Shown: positions 10,369-24,008, numbered from the stretch's first letter. The stretch: DNA of 64,000 bases from Zygnema cylindricum (GCA_037447655.1 JBBHKE010003410.1:383341-447340), one strand, 5' to 3'. Made by a program: numbers and translations. The notes: generated by a model not told the origin, from the letters alone.

Positions 10369-13091
10369 CTAAAAACCAGCTTGTTTACCCACCAATTTGT
10401 TCTTTGAGACTGTCTAAATAACATCCATGGACAGCTCACCAACTAACTATTCCTCAAATTCCTCTCCGACTAGCCCTGTAAGAGATTCCTTTACCAGCAA
10501 AAACAATTCCCCTCTTAACATGGGAGACTTATTTGCTGCAATCCACCATGACCTGACTTAAATGAACGTGTCACCTTCTCAAATTCATGGAAGCCTAAGT
10601 GTATGCAATTAACAAGCCACAAAGTCCATATCCTTTGTACGAAAGAGCAAAGTGCATATGAAGTTATCAACTAATGCAGAGCTAAAAACTAACTTGTGAG
10701 GAGGAAAACAAGAAAAAAACTGCACCTGTGACCCATCTCTTGTCAACATCATGTGCTCCGGTGCTGGTAGGCCATTGGGACTCTTAGAAAGGCTAACACT
10801 TCTGACTCTCTTCTTTGCTTCCAAATACTTTTCATAAGCATACCATCCAATCCCGCAAGAATTCACCGTAAGGCCGGCGAGGTTGGTCACACTCAACTGC
10901 AACACAGCTTTACGCCCGTCAAACTCTCCTCCTATAACACACATCATCACAGTAATTACATGCGATGCTGACGGCAGATTAAAAACCATGCTTCAAGGTT
11001 TTTAAATTAAAAAAACTCAAAATGGCAAGAAACATGCAACTGCGCGAAGATTTCCAGACACACGTAGCTCAAGTAGGAAAATCAACGGGGCATAGGCATC
11101 GTTGATCTACACAGTGAAATAATCTTATACGAAATCAGCACAAAAAATTACTATCCAAAAACTTACCCTTACATCACCAAAAGCGAATAGGCCACCAAAA
11201 CCCTGCAATATGGACTTTGTCCGCCCTGAAACAAAACAATATAACATAAAAATTAGCGAGGGCTCTAGTCATGTTATTAGGTTCAGAAAAATTACAATAG
11301 GAAGTGGCAAATATTCTTATACAGCAGCGAACAACACCTCTTGCATTTTAAAAATACATAAAAATCTGTCAAGTTCACAAATCAAACAAATCAAACACTT
11401 ATGTAATCAGTTTAAATGGCTGTTCTAAAGCCCTCATTTTTTTTTCAGATTGCTGGATATAGCTGGCTTACCAACAATTGAGGTTGTGAGAGAATCGTTG
11501 ACAAGTGTGCAGAGATATGTGGCCAAATTGAGCACGAAAGCTGATGCACATGAAGTGATAAAATAAAAAATAAACATTGGTTCTCCAGTGTGCGGGGCAC
11601 TAATCAGCGCTGTCCCCTCTCCGTTGAGTAGAACAAATAGAAAGGAGAAAGGCAAAGACCAGCAATTATTATAGAATAGCAATGTGAAAGAATCCAGCTG
11701 TAACTCATCCCCTAGCTTTCCAACTATGACCACATATGCTGCTGTTGCTACAGCAGAGGAAAGTGCTAGAATGTATCCCGCCAGATCAAATGTCAGATCA
11801 CCTAAGCCAGCAATAAAACCTCCGAGGGTTGTCATGTAAACAGATAGCTGCACCCGAGTGGAAGCTTTTTTTCCACGCATGACGTAATCCAAAATAAGCA
11901 CAGATGGTGTAGTTGCACTCTTCAATACACCATACATAGGAATGTTGACTCGATTCAAAGCAGACATGTCCAGTAGGAGCTTAAGAAGGAAAGCGAATGA
12001 AAGAAGGAACACCTGTGGAACAACGAAGCAAACATATTCATGATTACAAGCATACACTATGCAACTCATATTGCACCCAGAACTTAACCTTTCTTTATTT
12101 TTCTTTCAGAATGTTAACTATCTCTGATAACTATGAAAATCAAACAAACTAAAGTCCTAAGAGTTGATAAGGTAAACCCTAGCCCAGGTTGCTCGCTGAA
12201 GAACTTGATATGACCACCAATAAACTACTAATTTGGTAACGCAGGAATTTATCGATGCGTCATGCTATCCAACTTCCATATTGTTGTACATGCAACAAGA
12301 AATCATAGTTTCAGAAACATAAAGAAATGGTTTAACAGACAAATTAGGTTACATGAAGTTTATAGAAACCCAGGTGAAATTAACACAAGATATGCACAGG
12401 CATAAAAATAAGCCAGCCCCCCATTCTGGAACTACTACCATCCCCCTTTGAAAAGGATCTGCTAAAATAGGCATGTTTCCAGTTAACGCCACTTGCCGAA
12501 GACAAAATATTACCAGAGGCTTTATTAACAAACATTGTAATAACTGCTGAGCTCCTAAGAAGAAATCGAATTCTGCCACCAACAGATCTAGCACGAACAA
12601 TTGGTGGCGAAAATCTGTGTAAGAAAATGCATTACAAAATTGAAGCCTTAATTCAGTAACAAAACTAATTGCCCTACGGAGACAGCAGTGGCTCACCCGT
12701 TTGAAGATATACAGCTGGAAGTTTCCCAATCGAATAATTCCCACATTACGCATCAAGCTGAGTAGTGCGAGAGTGAAGACAGTTTGACCAAGGACTAAAG
12801 TATAAGGATAATTAAACTTGTAGACATGGAATATGGCTTTATTGATAAAAACACTCGCCACAGACATGCCACCTGCAACAGTGTAATCACAGCAGTGTGA
12901 AATATTTTAAAAAACATATTAAAGGGGAAAGAGAAAAACATTTTCAAATGTAGAAAATGAAGCCAGCAACTATGAGTTGTGTCGTCAACCACACGTCCTT
13001 GAATTGGAAATTCCTGATTAAAGATAAAGTAAGGTCAGATTTTCCGCTTACCATAAAAGAAGGCTGTAATGACACCTTTGTAGGACGTCAT
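10369..13091 (-). CDS. Nucleotide-sugar transporter (SLC35D / GONST-like, drug-metabolite transporter fold)
   Basis: Golgi or ER antiporter expected to exchange a cytosolic nucleotide sugar for the luminal nucleoside monophosphate. Minus-strand exons: 13091-13052, 12872-12697, 12012-11472, 11225-11167, 10896-10726. The joins are GT-AG, in frame, and total 329 codons. A possible last exon (10413-10369, 14 residues and stop) fits the phase but is weakly supported. The ATG at 13091 has an in-frame stop 15 bases upstream. Hydrophobic segments are spread across the protein. Family marks: a VNK-like VASVFINKA near the start, NIPMYGVLK(S)ATTP in the middle, a FYNN motif, then VNDSLTTSIVG and VTNLAGLTVNSCGIGWY. 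FYNN is shared with GDP-mannose transporters, but their second motif (GALNK-like) reads VGRTKS here, so the substrate cannot be assigned. It is divergent to HGPRT, with 2.2 kb between the start codons. Confidence 0.87.
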
Positions 13092-14534
13092 GGCTCCCAA
13101 AGGTCAAAGCCTTCCTCGGATTTGCCACAATCCTTAGGATCAGACGCAGACAATCACCTAGTTTTGCAATCAAACATCGCCTTCAAATTTCCTCTCTTAG
13201 TCTAAGTTCTGACAAGTTGATTTTCTTGCATTGACAAGGCTCGGATTTTCTCTATGATGTTCAGCAGCTCTAATCCTTGATCAAGAAAAAATGCGATCAT
13301 TTTCTCCATCTTTGAAGCATTTGGATGGAGGAATGTCACGTGACAACACTCTCAATAGGAATTCAAAACTCCCCGTGATAAAGAGGATGCAACCATGGAC
13401 AATAATCTCGGATACGTAAAAATGGGAAATCTTGAAAATAAACACTATTATCCGCAACGCAATCTGCCTTATGGATAAGAGCTTAGATCCCTTTAACTGA
13501 CAAAATTGAGGGACAAGAGACAAATCGCTACCAGATAGACAAAAACCAGATAAAGAAAACACAAAATTCCACAACTCAGATTCAGAGACGGAAAGGAGAA
13601 AGCATAAAACACAATAGACGTGCCTAAACTTTCTGCAAGGAAAATTTCCTCTGTAGCAACGACCCAGAGCGAAGTGCTGTGAAGCAAGTACACAACAGCT
13701 ATTCAAAGTCCCTTAACAATGCATATTGTAGGCAGGTTGAGTGTGAACACACTGCAGTAGTTTACGACAATCCTTGGCTTGCTTTAAAACCTAGCTTTAA
13801 AAGCTTACCAGCCATACGGAACTGTAACGCTTGAATGTGCGAACACGCTATATATGGGACAAACGTACTATACGCATATTTAACCATACGATAACGCTTA
13901 CAAGGCGGGATTGCCACATACAATATTACCATACTTTCTGCACAATTACAACTTATGACACTATACCAGCAGACATATCTGCGACAAAACAGATCCGGGG
14001 TCACGGCAAGAAGCCAAGCAATCACTTGATCGCCAAGAGGTCATCCCACGTGGCGCCAATTAGCAGCAATTGCCACTTGGCATTCAGTTACATGGTCCAC
14101 TGTAAGTAGCATGGACATAATTTTACTATGGATTGAAACGTATTTTCACTATTTGATCCCTTTTGGTGCACTGCCCATCGGAGTCAAAGGCTTTTAACAT
14201 TTACGATCGAACGTTGGATTTTGTTATTCACTGAAGCATGTGAATCGAACGGTAACGGTCATACTTTTTGATCTTGATGTCACAATTGAAATTTGAAAAA
14301 CAGTGTGATGAAAAGGAGAAAAGTTACTTCCGAGGGCCGGAAGTGTATCAAATCGTAGAGATACTCAAGTACGTCACTGTAGCGTAGTGTTGCTTATCGA
14401 ACCGAATTCAGATAATGTCTGTCCAATATTCGACGATCGGTGGGTACCGACTTCCACCAGTTTTCGCTTCGATTTCAAGTTTTTGTTTTTGGTTGTGTGC
14501 ACTAATCGCGTTAGGTACAGTACACTGTAGAGTA
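13092..14534. other. Intergenic region between divergent transporter and HGPRT genes
   Basis: It should hold the transporter promoter on the minus strand. Open frames at 13281-13706 (minus) and 13831-14109 (plus) have no family motifs. Confidence 0.5.
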
Positions 14535-15119
14535 CACCGCGAATCGTTATTAGCGTTATGAACTCTATATCGGCGCCCCCAAACTTTGATTCTAAAACCC
14601 GAAATAGAATTGATAATACTAAATTTTCCTTTACGTTAATTACAGTTCTAGAGAATTAACGTTCATAATTCTAATTTATGATAATATTGAATAGTGTGGT
14701 GTACGGACTTGTCAGTTCGTACAAAAAAGTAATTTATTAAGTAAAAAAGTACGAAACATGGATTTAAATAATCGCGATCGCATGTAAAACTACGCTCAGT
14801 TTAAGAGACATAATAAGATCGTATCTATTTTAGTGTAAAGATATGTGTGGCGTAATAATTATTCGCGCGAACACCCAAATTAGAGCTATGAAAAAATTAG
14901 AGTCAAAGGACGCGACAGTGTACGATTTGTCAGATTTTGTACTTTTACCTATTTAACTGTAAATATCTTGATGGCAGATCTGGTGTACAAAAATTAGAAT
15001 TAATGATCAATTAGTATTAAACATTTTTTTCAAAAAAAATGAAAATTGTAATTAGTGTTAATAACGCTGATTATTTTTTAACACTAATAATTTCTCAACG
15101 CTAATAACGATTCACGGTG
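14535..15119. mobile_element. MITE-like element, family C, copy 2 (upstream of HGPRT)
   Basis: The left end CACCGCGAATCGTTATTAGC and the right end (inverted) CACCGTGAATCGTTATTAGC are flanked by TA on both sides. The internal box GAATAGTGTGGTGTACGG lies at about 14690. Length 585 bp, noncoding. Its right end lies 151 bp before the HGPRT ATG, so it probably makes up part of the promoter or 5' UTR. GTAC-rich palindromic tracts flank it on both sides (about 14516-14526 and 15150-15168). Confidence 0.82.
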
Positions 15120-15270
15120 TACTGTATAGTACACCGTGTAGCGCTCTTACAGTACAGTACTGTAGTGTTCGTGTACTGAACTAATTTAGAGGACACTCAA
15201 AACTATTCAACATTACAATACTGAAGAATTTTGGTCCGGAAGAATCATTTTGCCAAATTTCTCGTCTGCC

Positions 15271-17191
15271 ATGGTTCTCAACAAGAAAGAAGATGCGGAT
15301 ATAGCTGAAGTGCTCTTTTCAGCAGAGGCTATTAGCAGCCGAGTTGCGGAACTGGGAGCACTGGTTTCCACTGATTTCAGTAATGGCCAGCCGCTGACAG
15401 TTGTCGGAGTAAGCACTCGAAATGATAAACCCTGAATGATAAACCTCGACAGATGGTTTTGAGAGATTGAAACTTTAACGATTGTAGCTGATAACTTTTT
15501 AATTTAGTAGATACCAGTTCAAACTGAAGCTTTGAGTAGTTTTTTTTTTTTATTTCAGGTTAATCTGTTACACTTGTTGTCCTGAACCCTAATACACATC
15601 CACTCCAAGTTCAGTTGTACTTAGTAGTTGAGGAACACAGCGAATATAAAATCAAAAGAGAACATAAAATTAAACTTTGAGTTGAAAGTGATTTTTTTAA
15701 CTGAAGCTCTTGTTGCAGGTAGCCACAGGAGCTTTCATGTTTCTGGCGGATCTTGTGAGAGCCATAGATGTACCGATAGAGGTGGATTTGATTCGGGCAG
15801 AGTCGTACGGTCATGGAACAGAGAGCTCCGGACAAGTGACAGTCTCCAGCAACATGAAAGTCCAAGTGGAAGGCCGCCATGTGCTACTTGTGAGTTGCAT
15901 TTCCTTCTGTGGAGAAAGCTGTTGCTGGGGGATGTTTGCAATCAAGGAAAACAGCGAAGGAAGTCTCTTCACTCTTCACTTCTATGTGTCATGTTCAGTG
16001 CTATGTTTGTTTTACTTTCCATCTCCATCAAGTTTTCTTGCTCTCGCCTCCGTCCTCTTCTTTCCTTCCCATTCCCTTCTCCTGCTCCCTTCCATCCCCT
16101 GTCATTGTCGTTCCGCTTTTTTTTTCTCTCTCTCTTTCCTCTTCCTAGTCCACACTGCTGAACCCGAACTTGAACTTGAACCTATACTTGAACCTGAACC
16201 TGAACCTGAACCGAACCGAACCGAACCGAACCGAACCGAACCGAACCGAACTGAAGTGAACTGAACTGAACTGAACTGAACTGAACTGAACTGAACCGAA
16301 TCAAACCTGACCTGGACTGAACTGTTGAACTGAACTGCGCTGAACCGTTGGTTCAACTGGACGGAACTGAATGGACCGGAAAGGAACTGGGACTGGAGCT
16401 GAACCGGAATTGAACTGGATCAAGGTGAGGGGTCGAGGATGTTGGCAGGTTGAGGACATATTGGACACTGGTCGGACTCTTGCTGCCCTCGTGGGTCACA
16501 TGGTGGTGAAGGGTGCCCTTTCCGTTTCGGTCTGTGTGCTTTTAGATAAGGAAGAGAGGCGCATTGTCCCCCTTGTGCTTCCTCCCTCAGGGAAACTATA
16601 CACCGGCTTTCAGGTTAGGAACCTTGCGACAAATTGTTTTAGAGTATCTTTTTCGCCATACGCTTTTATCTCTCCTGGCATTTGGCTCCTTTTTCCTTTT
16701 GCTTAATTATCCAAAAAAATCTTTATCTATGAATTCCAATATATTAGCCGCTAGTTATGTAGTAACTGTTTCCTGGATGCGCCAATATGCTGCATGGACA
16801 TGCATATCACACAGATAAAAAACATTCAAAAACAAATTTGTGAAGTAATGTTCAAATTTTAGCTTTTACCTTAGAGTCGAACCACGGTTAAGGAAAAGAA
16901 ACAATGGAAAGGAGACACGGTCCCCTGAATTCTTCTTAGTGATTTTTGTGTATTCCATTTGTTGGCGAGTTCGAAGAACCTAAGGATGTTGGTAAATTTT
17001 CCAATTCATTTTTTTGAGTGCTTTTCTTAGTCTAACAGCAAATAGCATACAGATTATCTGACAAAGGTGTGGATGGAGGGGTGTTTCAGTGTCCTGATCA
17101 ATTTGTGGTAGGTTATGGCCTGGACTTCGACGAAAAGTACCGTAATCTTGGTTATGTTGGAGTGCTCCGCCCCGAACTTTACTCGAGTTAG
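15271..17191 (+). CDS. HGPRT: Hypoxanthine-guanine phosphoribosyltransferase
   Basis: Purine salvage enzyme: transfers phosphoribose from PRPP to hypoxanthine or guanine, giving IMP or GMP. Exons 15271-15408, 15719-15889, 16449-16613 and 17090-17191, all phase 0 with GT-AG borders, give 191 residues, the usual family length. Exon 1 ends LTVVG and exon 2 opens [16 protein letters not shown], the PPi-binding loop region. The flexible loop is [10 protein letters not shown]. Exon 3 starts with [11 protein letters not shown], the PRPP-binding signature. Exon 4 supplies [20 protein letters not shown] and ends [11 protein letters not shown]. The start follows by homology: a TTG-led extension of the frame has no support. 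The exon 4 acceptor is the GTGTTTCAG at 17081-17089; an acceptor-like site upstream at 17052 would break the frame. A family C element lies just upstream, and intron 2 contains a GAACC-type microsatellite. Confidence 0.95.
16156..16385. repeat. GAACC/GAACT pentamer microsatellite in HGPRT intron 2
   Basis: Runs of TGAACC, then CGAAC, then TGAAC units (about 16160-16300) decaying into imperfect copies to about 16385. It yields long spurious frames rich in Glu-Pro or Ser-Val-Gln that are spliced out. Confidence 0.95.
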
Positions 17192-19804
17192 TATTTGGAA
17201 AGAACCTGCTTTTAACTCACACTGGATATGCCGACACTAATTGCTGGAAAAATCGGAGGTAAGGGATTAAGATACAATGGATTTCTACATCTACCATGTG
17301 TGACTCTTTATAGCCTCTAAACTTACAAGCTTACAAGCTTTTGTAGCCACATTCTTTTGGAATAAAAACGAGGCACACTAGGGACAGTAATAAATTGCCA
17401 GAGCCAACTTTACGATTTTCTTTTTATTTATGAAGTCGAAAGGGAGCTGCAGAAACAGCGAAGGTAATATGGCCGCTACGAAGTTTGTGGAGGCCTGTAA
17501 ATAGCTGTAAGGAGCACAGACTCTAAAGTTGTTGTTGTAAGGGCTTGGAGGCCACATTTGTGGCTTCTAATGTCAGATTAAGTAGATTTTTGATAGAAAT
17601 ATCCTGAGCGAAGCGAAGCAGCAGTGAGGATTCTTTGTGGATTTGATTTCCTTTAACCCATGTATAAGGAAATCACTATTGGATTTCAATGGACCATTTT
17701 TTCAGATACGTCCTAGATCTTCAAGAGGATACATAACAAAACCTGCGCAGGCAATATTTACAAAAAAGCTAAAAACGAAAGTTTGGACATTTTCAGCACA
17801 TATAATGATCAGTAGGCATGTTATTAGTGTGGAGAAAGCTCTCATGAAACTTTTTGGAAATGGTGTTGAGCTATGTTTTGGAAAGGGATTTGATGTTTTT
17901 GTCTTAACATGATGGATCTTTATCTTGAAAACGTTGTTCATGTTTATCAAATTTGAAGAATTGAAACTATGATCAAACAGTGAGTGGCTGGAAAATTGCA
18001 GGTAGGAAATTGACAGATCCGAGAAACATTTGTTTTTAAGTCTACTGTATGCTAATGAAGGATGCAGTGTCAAGGTTGAACAGATTTTTCTGTCGACTCA
18101 TCATTCATGTTAGTGAGTACAACAAATATATTACAGACACAACTATATGTACAACACTGACAAGTCTTTTGCAGTGAGAGCCACTCCTAGAAGAACTTCT
18201 TAGTCCATTGTTTTTGATTGTATTGAGCGGTGGCCTACAGCGACTGAAAATAACTGTGCTTCTGTTACTCTAACCAGTAACCAATTAAAACTACCCCGAG
18301 GAGTGCACATTATCTACAAAAACAACACACCTGGACATTTGTACTTTCTGAATTTTGACATTGCTACCAGTCAAAATCTTCGTATCTGTCATTTGGGTTC
18401 CCCAGTAATGCCAGTATCCGCGACTTAGTCAGTTTATTGGGATGTAGGAGTCACTCCCAATCGCCAGTCAAGCTTATATATATAACCACACTGTAAGAAT
18501 GGTAGGATATGGCACAGCATCTGGTTCATATCGGTGAGATACATTACAAGACAGGACTGTAAGAATATGACTAGACTAATCCAAGTAGAGATTGCAAAAA
18601 CACATTCAGGACAATATCGGATGATGTGTGATCAGAAATTAAGCAAGATGGTTGTATACAAATATAAACGATTCTGATGCATTGCCAATGAGCTGAAAGT
18701 CCTGAGATGATGTCAGTGCAATGCCTGAGGGAAAATCAATCTAAATTCTGTCATCTCACTTACATTGAAACTTTCTATACCTGCGTGTTGTGCACGATGG
18801 CCATCTATAAACAAAGGTCTACAGAGGCCATTTTAACTTTAGGGCGGAAATTAAAATTTTTTGAAGTAGGAAAACCTGGGCAGGCTGGTGTTTTTTTTTT
18901 CTAGTTAAGAAAATGAAAGTACAAATTCTTTCCAGGAAAAACAAAAGAATATACATATTTGATCCTTTGAGGAAAAACCAGATCATGCAATAGAAACAAA
19001 CAATAGTTAACACCTAAACTACTTTTACAAAACTTTTAGAGGAGAACACATGACCTGTCTAAGTTTGTGTTCAGATTTGTCATACTTCAAAATGTAATAA
19101 TTTTAGGGTTTTCCTAATCGTATTCATAAAATACAGTCCCTTCACATAAAACGCATGAATATACATACTTCAAGTAAAAAGGCGAGGTTAACAAGAGCCC
19201 ATCATTCTGAAACCTGCTTTCCCAGCCTGAAATGAGCCTCCTCAATTCAACCTCATGACACAACCAAAAAAACACTATGAGAATTGGTTATCCCAAGTCT
19301 ACAATTCCATTCCTCGTTTATCTCAATTCCCACAATAGATCTCGCTGTGCTTCAAATGTTTAACCATGATAATAGAGACTATCGTGGAGACTAAGGCAAA
19401 ATCCATCTACGTGACCTGCCTCCCTTTCCCAACTCGAGAAACTTCCGTGACACACTTTCCCCTTTGTACTTATCAGAATGATCCTAGATCCATTGCGTAT
19501 GCCGAGAATCACTTCCTTAATACACTTAGTTGTATTCAAGAAAGAATAAAAAAAAAAAGAGATGGGCCGTCATTCTCTTCATCACCTAAAGTCTTGAAAA
19601 CCACTCGGTTTTTTTAGCCATTCGGCAAAAACAGAAGAACCTTCAAAAAAGACTGAACGGGCTTCGCTGTGTACTATGACTGCTTTCTGCACACCCATAT
19701 CTTCAAGTTCATCATGTCCTGACCCCTAATATTAACACGCTTTCGGAAATTGAAAATACACCACCGTATCAATAATTGTGGATCACACTACCTTTGAGCT
19801 ATTT
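17192..19804. other. Intergenic region between convergent HGPRT and TAD1 genes
   Basis: 2.6 kb of AT-rich sequence. Frames at 17637-17912 (plus) and 18073-17702 (minus) have no recognised motif. No tRNA-like fold or transposon ends were noticed. Confidence 0.5.
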
Positions 19805-22800
19805 CTACATCATAATGGAACCAAGAAAATATACCAATTTTGAAGCAAAACCAAGATGTTCTTTTGAAAGCAAACTGAAAGATCCTGTAAACAATACCTG
19901 GTCTGAAACCATCTCACATGAAAGACTTTGAACATGGATTGCAATAATGCAGAAACACTTGCCATCATAATCCAGCCTAAATGCGTAAGAGAGGAAGCAA
20001 CAAATTCCCTGCAAAACTAGATGAGGCGGGCGAGAAGAAAAGAAAAAAAAACTTGCCTTTGCTTCGCCATATGACAAAGAGGCAACGTCAGAAAGTCCAC
20101 CAAACAGAACAGAGAGCCGTTTAAAGCGATCAAAAAAAGCCGCCCTGCAATGAAAAAGTTACAGGTTTTGCCCCATTAATAAGCAAACCAAACAAGCATT
20201 GATGTCTCCAGAAACACTGAATTGACCGGCACCAAATCATCACTCTGTGGAAAACCCGGAAGTCTGAAATCACCTGCACAGAGAGGAGCGTGTCGCAACA
20301 GATAAAGCTCCTTTACGTGAAGTGCCCTGACGTCTTCCAGTTGTTCCAAGAAGTACTTCATGGCGACCACTTGCATCCCAACTGATTGAAAATCTGAGCC
20401 ACAGAAAGTTTGAAAAGAAACAAAATGAAAAGTCCAAGTTTGGAGAGCAACATGACATTTACTCCAATTGCCTTAAAGCAGCAATTTAAACGAAGACGTA
20501 AAATCTTACCCGCATACCACAGCCTCTGAAGGTGATGATGACTGCGAAAGCTCCACTGGAGCGAGCCCTCCACTCCACAGCTCTACCTGCAAGAATTTCC
20601 AGGACTCGGCCTCAAAAATTCCAAAGAAATTATAGGTAGTTTCCTGCGAGCTTTCCCTGACTCAGCCTTGTAAATGCATAGACAATTTTGACAGAGATCA
20701 AAATTTCTTTCAACAGTCTATCAAGAATTCAACGAGCATCTGGACTTTAAAACAAACCTGATTCACGTGAAATGGAGGCGGCAATTGACCAGCAAGATTC
20801 GACAAACGTCCAACGACTGCTCGGTGAAGTGCAGAAATTTGAGGATGATGGGAACACCTCTCTGATGATGAGGAAATTGTAATTGCCAGTGAGGGGTCAG
20901 AGGCTACTGTAATGGACGAAAGGTAAAGCGGTTCTGCAAGAAAGTGGCTTAAAAGTGCTCCTGCATTCCACTCCACCAAGTTATGAGAATTAATAACTGT
21001 CTGGGGTTGACATAAGCGACCAAAGATCCTTCTCCCTTCATTTTATCTTCATGTTAAATGAAAAAAGTTAAAATGTTCAATAAAGAATTGTATTTACCTT
21101 GCAAACCAAGCACATTCCAGCGAGCAATCTTGTCACTGCAGGACATGCTCAGAGTTGGGTCTCCCCGACCAGGTTTTCTCCGTACCACTCCAACCACTTG
21201 TACATCCTCTCTTTTTCTAGCCTCTTCACCTCCAGAAACAGCTTTCGCTTCTCTTTCATTACATTCTGCTGCAATAGTCTCCTCTCCGATGGCATATGTG
21301 TTAAGCTTTGTACGTTTAGCCCCAGTCCGTTTAGTTAAGAGCTTGGCTGCTTGCACGTCTTCTGAGTCTAAATGAGTGGACCCAGATTCGGCTGCAAATC
21401 CATTTCCCACTGGCCAATTCCATTATGAACCAATTGAAAAATCATTGAGACCAGATCACAAAATAATCAACGTAGTAAAATAATGTAACCAACCGCAAAG
21501 AGTCACATTAGCGAGCTTCTTATGCTTCTATTCTGACTTGAAACAGATTCCAATTGCACAAGTTGCTTACTACATTGCAATAATCATAGAAGTACTTTCT
21601 CTATCTCATACATCATCCTCTTGCTGAAGCCTACTTTCATTACGTATCCAATCAATCACATAAATTGCCCCCTGACTAAAGAAGAATCCTTTTGATTGAA
21701 ATGCTCAAGGGATCTTACCAGCAATAGCAAGTCTTTGTTCCTCAGTGCCAACCAATGGTTCTGCAGCATATATAGCAGCATCACCACCTGTCACAGGACA
21801 CCTGAGTCACGAAATGTGTTTGAAAACAGTCAAAACAAGTCAGTGGCAAAATGAACCTGCTTGTGGCACAGGTAAAGGTTGCCTCACATGGTGGTTGACT
21901 GCAATACAAATGTATTTGTACCCCTTTCCGCAAGCGACACGTGCGCTTAGTCTGCCCTTCTGATTGAATCCATTCAAAAATAGAAGCTTGGAGAATGTCA
22001 TCGTCAGGAAGTTCGGTTCCTGTTGTCATACTCTCCAGCTGTGCATACAACCACCTGTAGAATTCAGCACAGCCAGCGGTAAGTGGAAATTGTCCTTTTG
22101 ACTTTAGGTGTGACACAAGCTCAATCAGATCAAGAAATTACCTATTTAACATACCTTTTCTAAAAAAAAACGTTTTTTCTTCCAATAACGTTGTCTGAAC
22201 TTATAACATAACGTCAAGACATTACCAGTTGTTCAGAACTCAATAAGCCGAACAGAGAAAGACTGTTAACTCCACATTCAGTAGACCAAACAAAAAAAAA
22301 ATGTTAACTCCAAATTCAGTAGACCGAATACGTCGTTATTTTGACCGATAAAAGCATTTCAAACTCATTTCATGTATTTTGTCAACCTCCGCTGTTACAC
22401 TACTGCCAAGGGTCCTAAATTGGTGGTTCAACCTTCCGTCTCGAACAGAAGATTGATTGCATTGTAGATAATGCTTCCACAAATGCCCCGGACTAGTTTC
22501 GCAACCACTAGAACAACATAATGGGATAAAACAGTTATGCATTTTTATTTAGTTGCAAATGCCCGAACCAGTTCAAAATTCTTAGTTTCTAGCTCTTCCA
22601 TACTGAAACAAAAATGAATGAGCACAGAATGATCATTCATACAAAACACCTAACGGAAGTAGAGTTTGGCTTTCATTCACATGGGAACGCTATTGTTCTA
22701 TTGATACCTTGACGATTTCTGCTTGATACAGAATCTGTTAATCAGATAAAACCGAAAAGCAAATTCATCAGAACTTCCTCCAGTGCAACTCATACAAGCA

Positions 22801-23281
22801 AGCGAAACTACATTGGCCCCAAGCAAAAAACCTGAGAAGAGCTCGCCTGGCCACCACCTCTGCATGTCCATCACTCACAATGGCTCCATTTTCACTAAGC
22901 TGAGAACGGCCCACACACTTCGTGCCAGTTCCAACCGCCACTACCTCCAACTCTGATTCCCCACAGCAGCTTTTCACAGCAATCAGATTATGGCTACTTT
23001 AGAGACTCCAGGTTTGTCACGCATTCTTCACACCGTTTACCGTACAATAATCATAAGGATAAAGAAGAAGAGCGCTCCAATGCAGCGTCGGATAAACAAA
23101 AGCCAGTTAGAACAGAGAACAGAGTCAAAGAAGAGAGTAGCTGACCGGTATTTATGTCGCGTCTGATGAGAAATGCAGCCATGGCTGTCATCTCACGACC
23201 TTGAGGCTTTCCGGTGCGAGGAAGGTTCCTGTAACGCCGCAAAGCCGCCATAGCAATATCCTCTCCAAAACAATTCGCCAT
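19805..23281 (-). CDS. TAD1: tRNA-specific adenosine deaminase 1 (TAD1/ADAT1)
   Basis: Deaminates adenosine 37 of tRNA-Ala to inosine. Minus-strand exons: 23281-23146, 22952-22832, 22054-21888, 21787-21719, 21409-21098, 20960-20758, 20586-20510, 20393-20274, 20144-20057. All phases agree and give 431 codons before the unresolved tail. The start [17 protein letters not shown] leads to [13 protein letters not shown], the plant-type N-terminus. [18 protein letters not shown] is followed by the catalytic [12 protein letters not shown]. The second zinc ligand is in PCGDA (joined across an intron) and the third in [16 protein letters not shown], with RTGAKR and [10 protein letters not shown] before it. 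The C-terminal half of the deaminase domain ([11 protein letters not shown], then [15 protein letters not shown]) is intact. The last recognised exon ends AAG|GCAAGT, a probable GC-AG intron. Candidate terminal exons in 20005-19805 do not give a clear family ending. Confidence 0.93.
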
Positions 23282-24008
23282 CAAATGTCTCAAAAGGATA
23301 AATATATGGCTATAACCCATGACTTAGCTTGAATAAAAAGTCCTGAACTGCATTCACTTTAAAATGACTCGCCATGGCTTTGACAACCATCATCAAAGGA
23401 GAATCTGGCAATGTAAAAGGATAATCAATCCATGGTTTCAGCTGGCTTGAACAAACATGTTGGAAATGAGTTCAACCTATGTTGAAACTTGAAAGCGTGC
23501 GAACATCACACAGATTCCGCACGGAAACGAAGCTTTTCCGTAGTTGACATTTCATGCGGCTGCAAGAAATTGTATGGAAATTATACGTAGGCTCTTACGG
23601 GACTGGCAACACTGGCCGCAATAACTGTAATCGAGTAGAAATTACAGTTCCCTCTACGTAAACTATGATTACTGGGCCAGTTCCGACAGTTACGGGGGCT
23701 CACAGGAATTGTAAAAAAAAATTACAAGGGGAATCTCCGCACTGTATGCTGATTTCGCGTACGAATGTCCGCACTTTTAAAACATTCATTAAAACAACAC
23801 TCCGAAGGGTCCATGGAGGCAAAAATGCCACATACAGTTAACATTCACTGACGGGGGAATTTCGCACGTGCGAGCGAGAAGGGACCTTTTTTCCCGCTTG
23901 TAATAATTGAACAGGCTACCTGAGAATTTGAACGTACTCTTCTGCAAACTGCAATTGTTTCTTTTTCTTTACAATTCACCGCTAACTATCCTTTTGCCTC
24001 TCTTCGCC
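23282..24008. promoter_or_regulatory. Shared 5' region of divergent TAD1 and DUF7794-like genes
   Basis: The 727 bp between the two start codons must hold both promoters and 5' UTRs. At 23596-23715 an imperfect inverted repeat occurs: CTTACGGGACTGGCAACACT pairs with the complement of CCAGTTCCGACAGTTACGGG, with a TGTAATC/GATTAC core. It resembles the foldback element in PP2C intron 1. No TATA box is assigned. Confidence 0.55.

Noticed and set aside
15628-16356. Long frames rich in Glu-Pro, Ser-Leu or Ser-Val-Gln overlapping HGPRT
   Set aside because: They read through HGPRT exon 2 into intron 2 and its GAACC microsatellite; the spliced HGPRT model explains the region.
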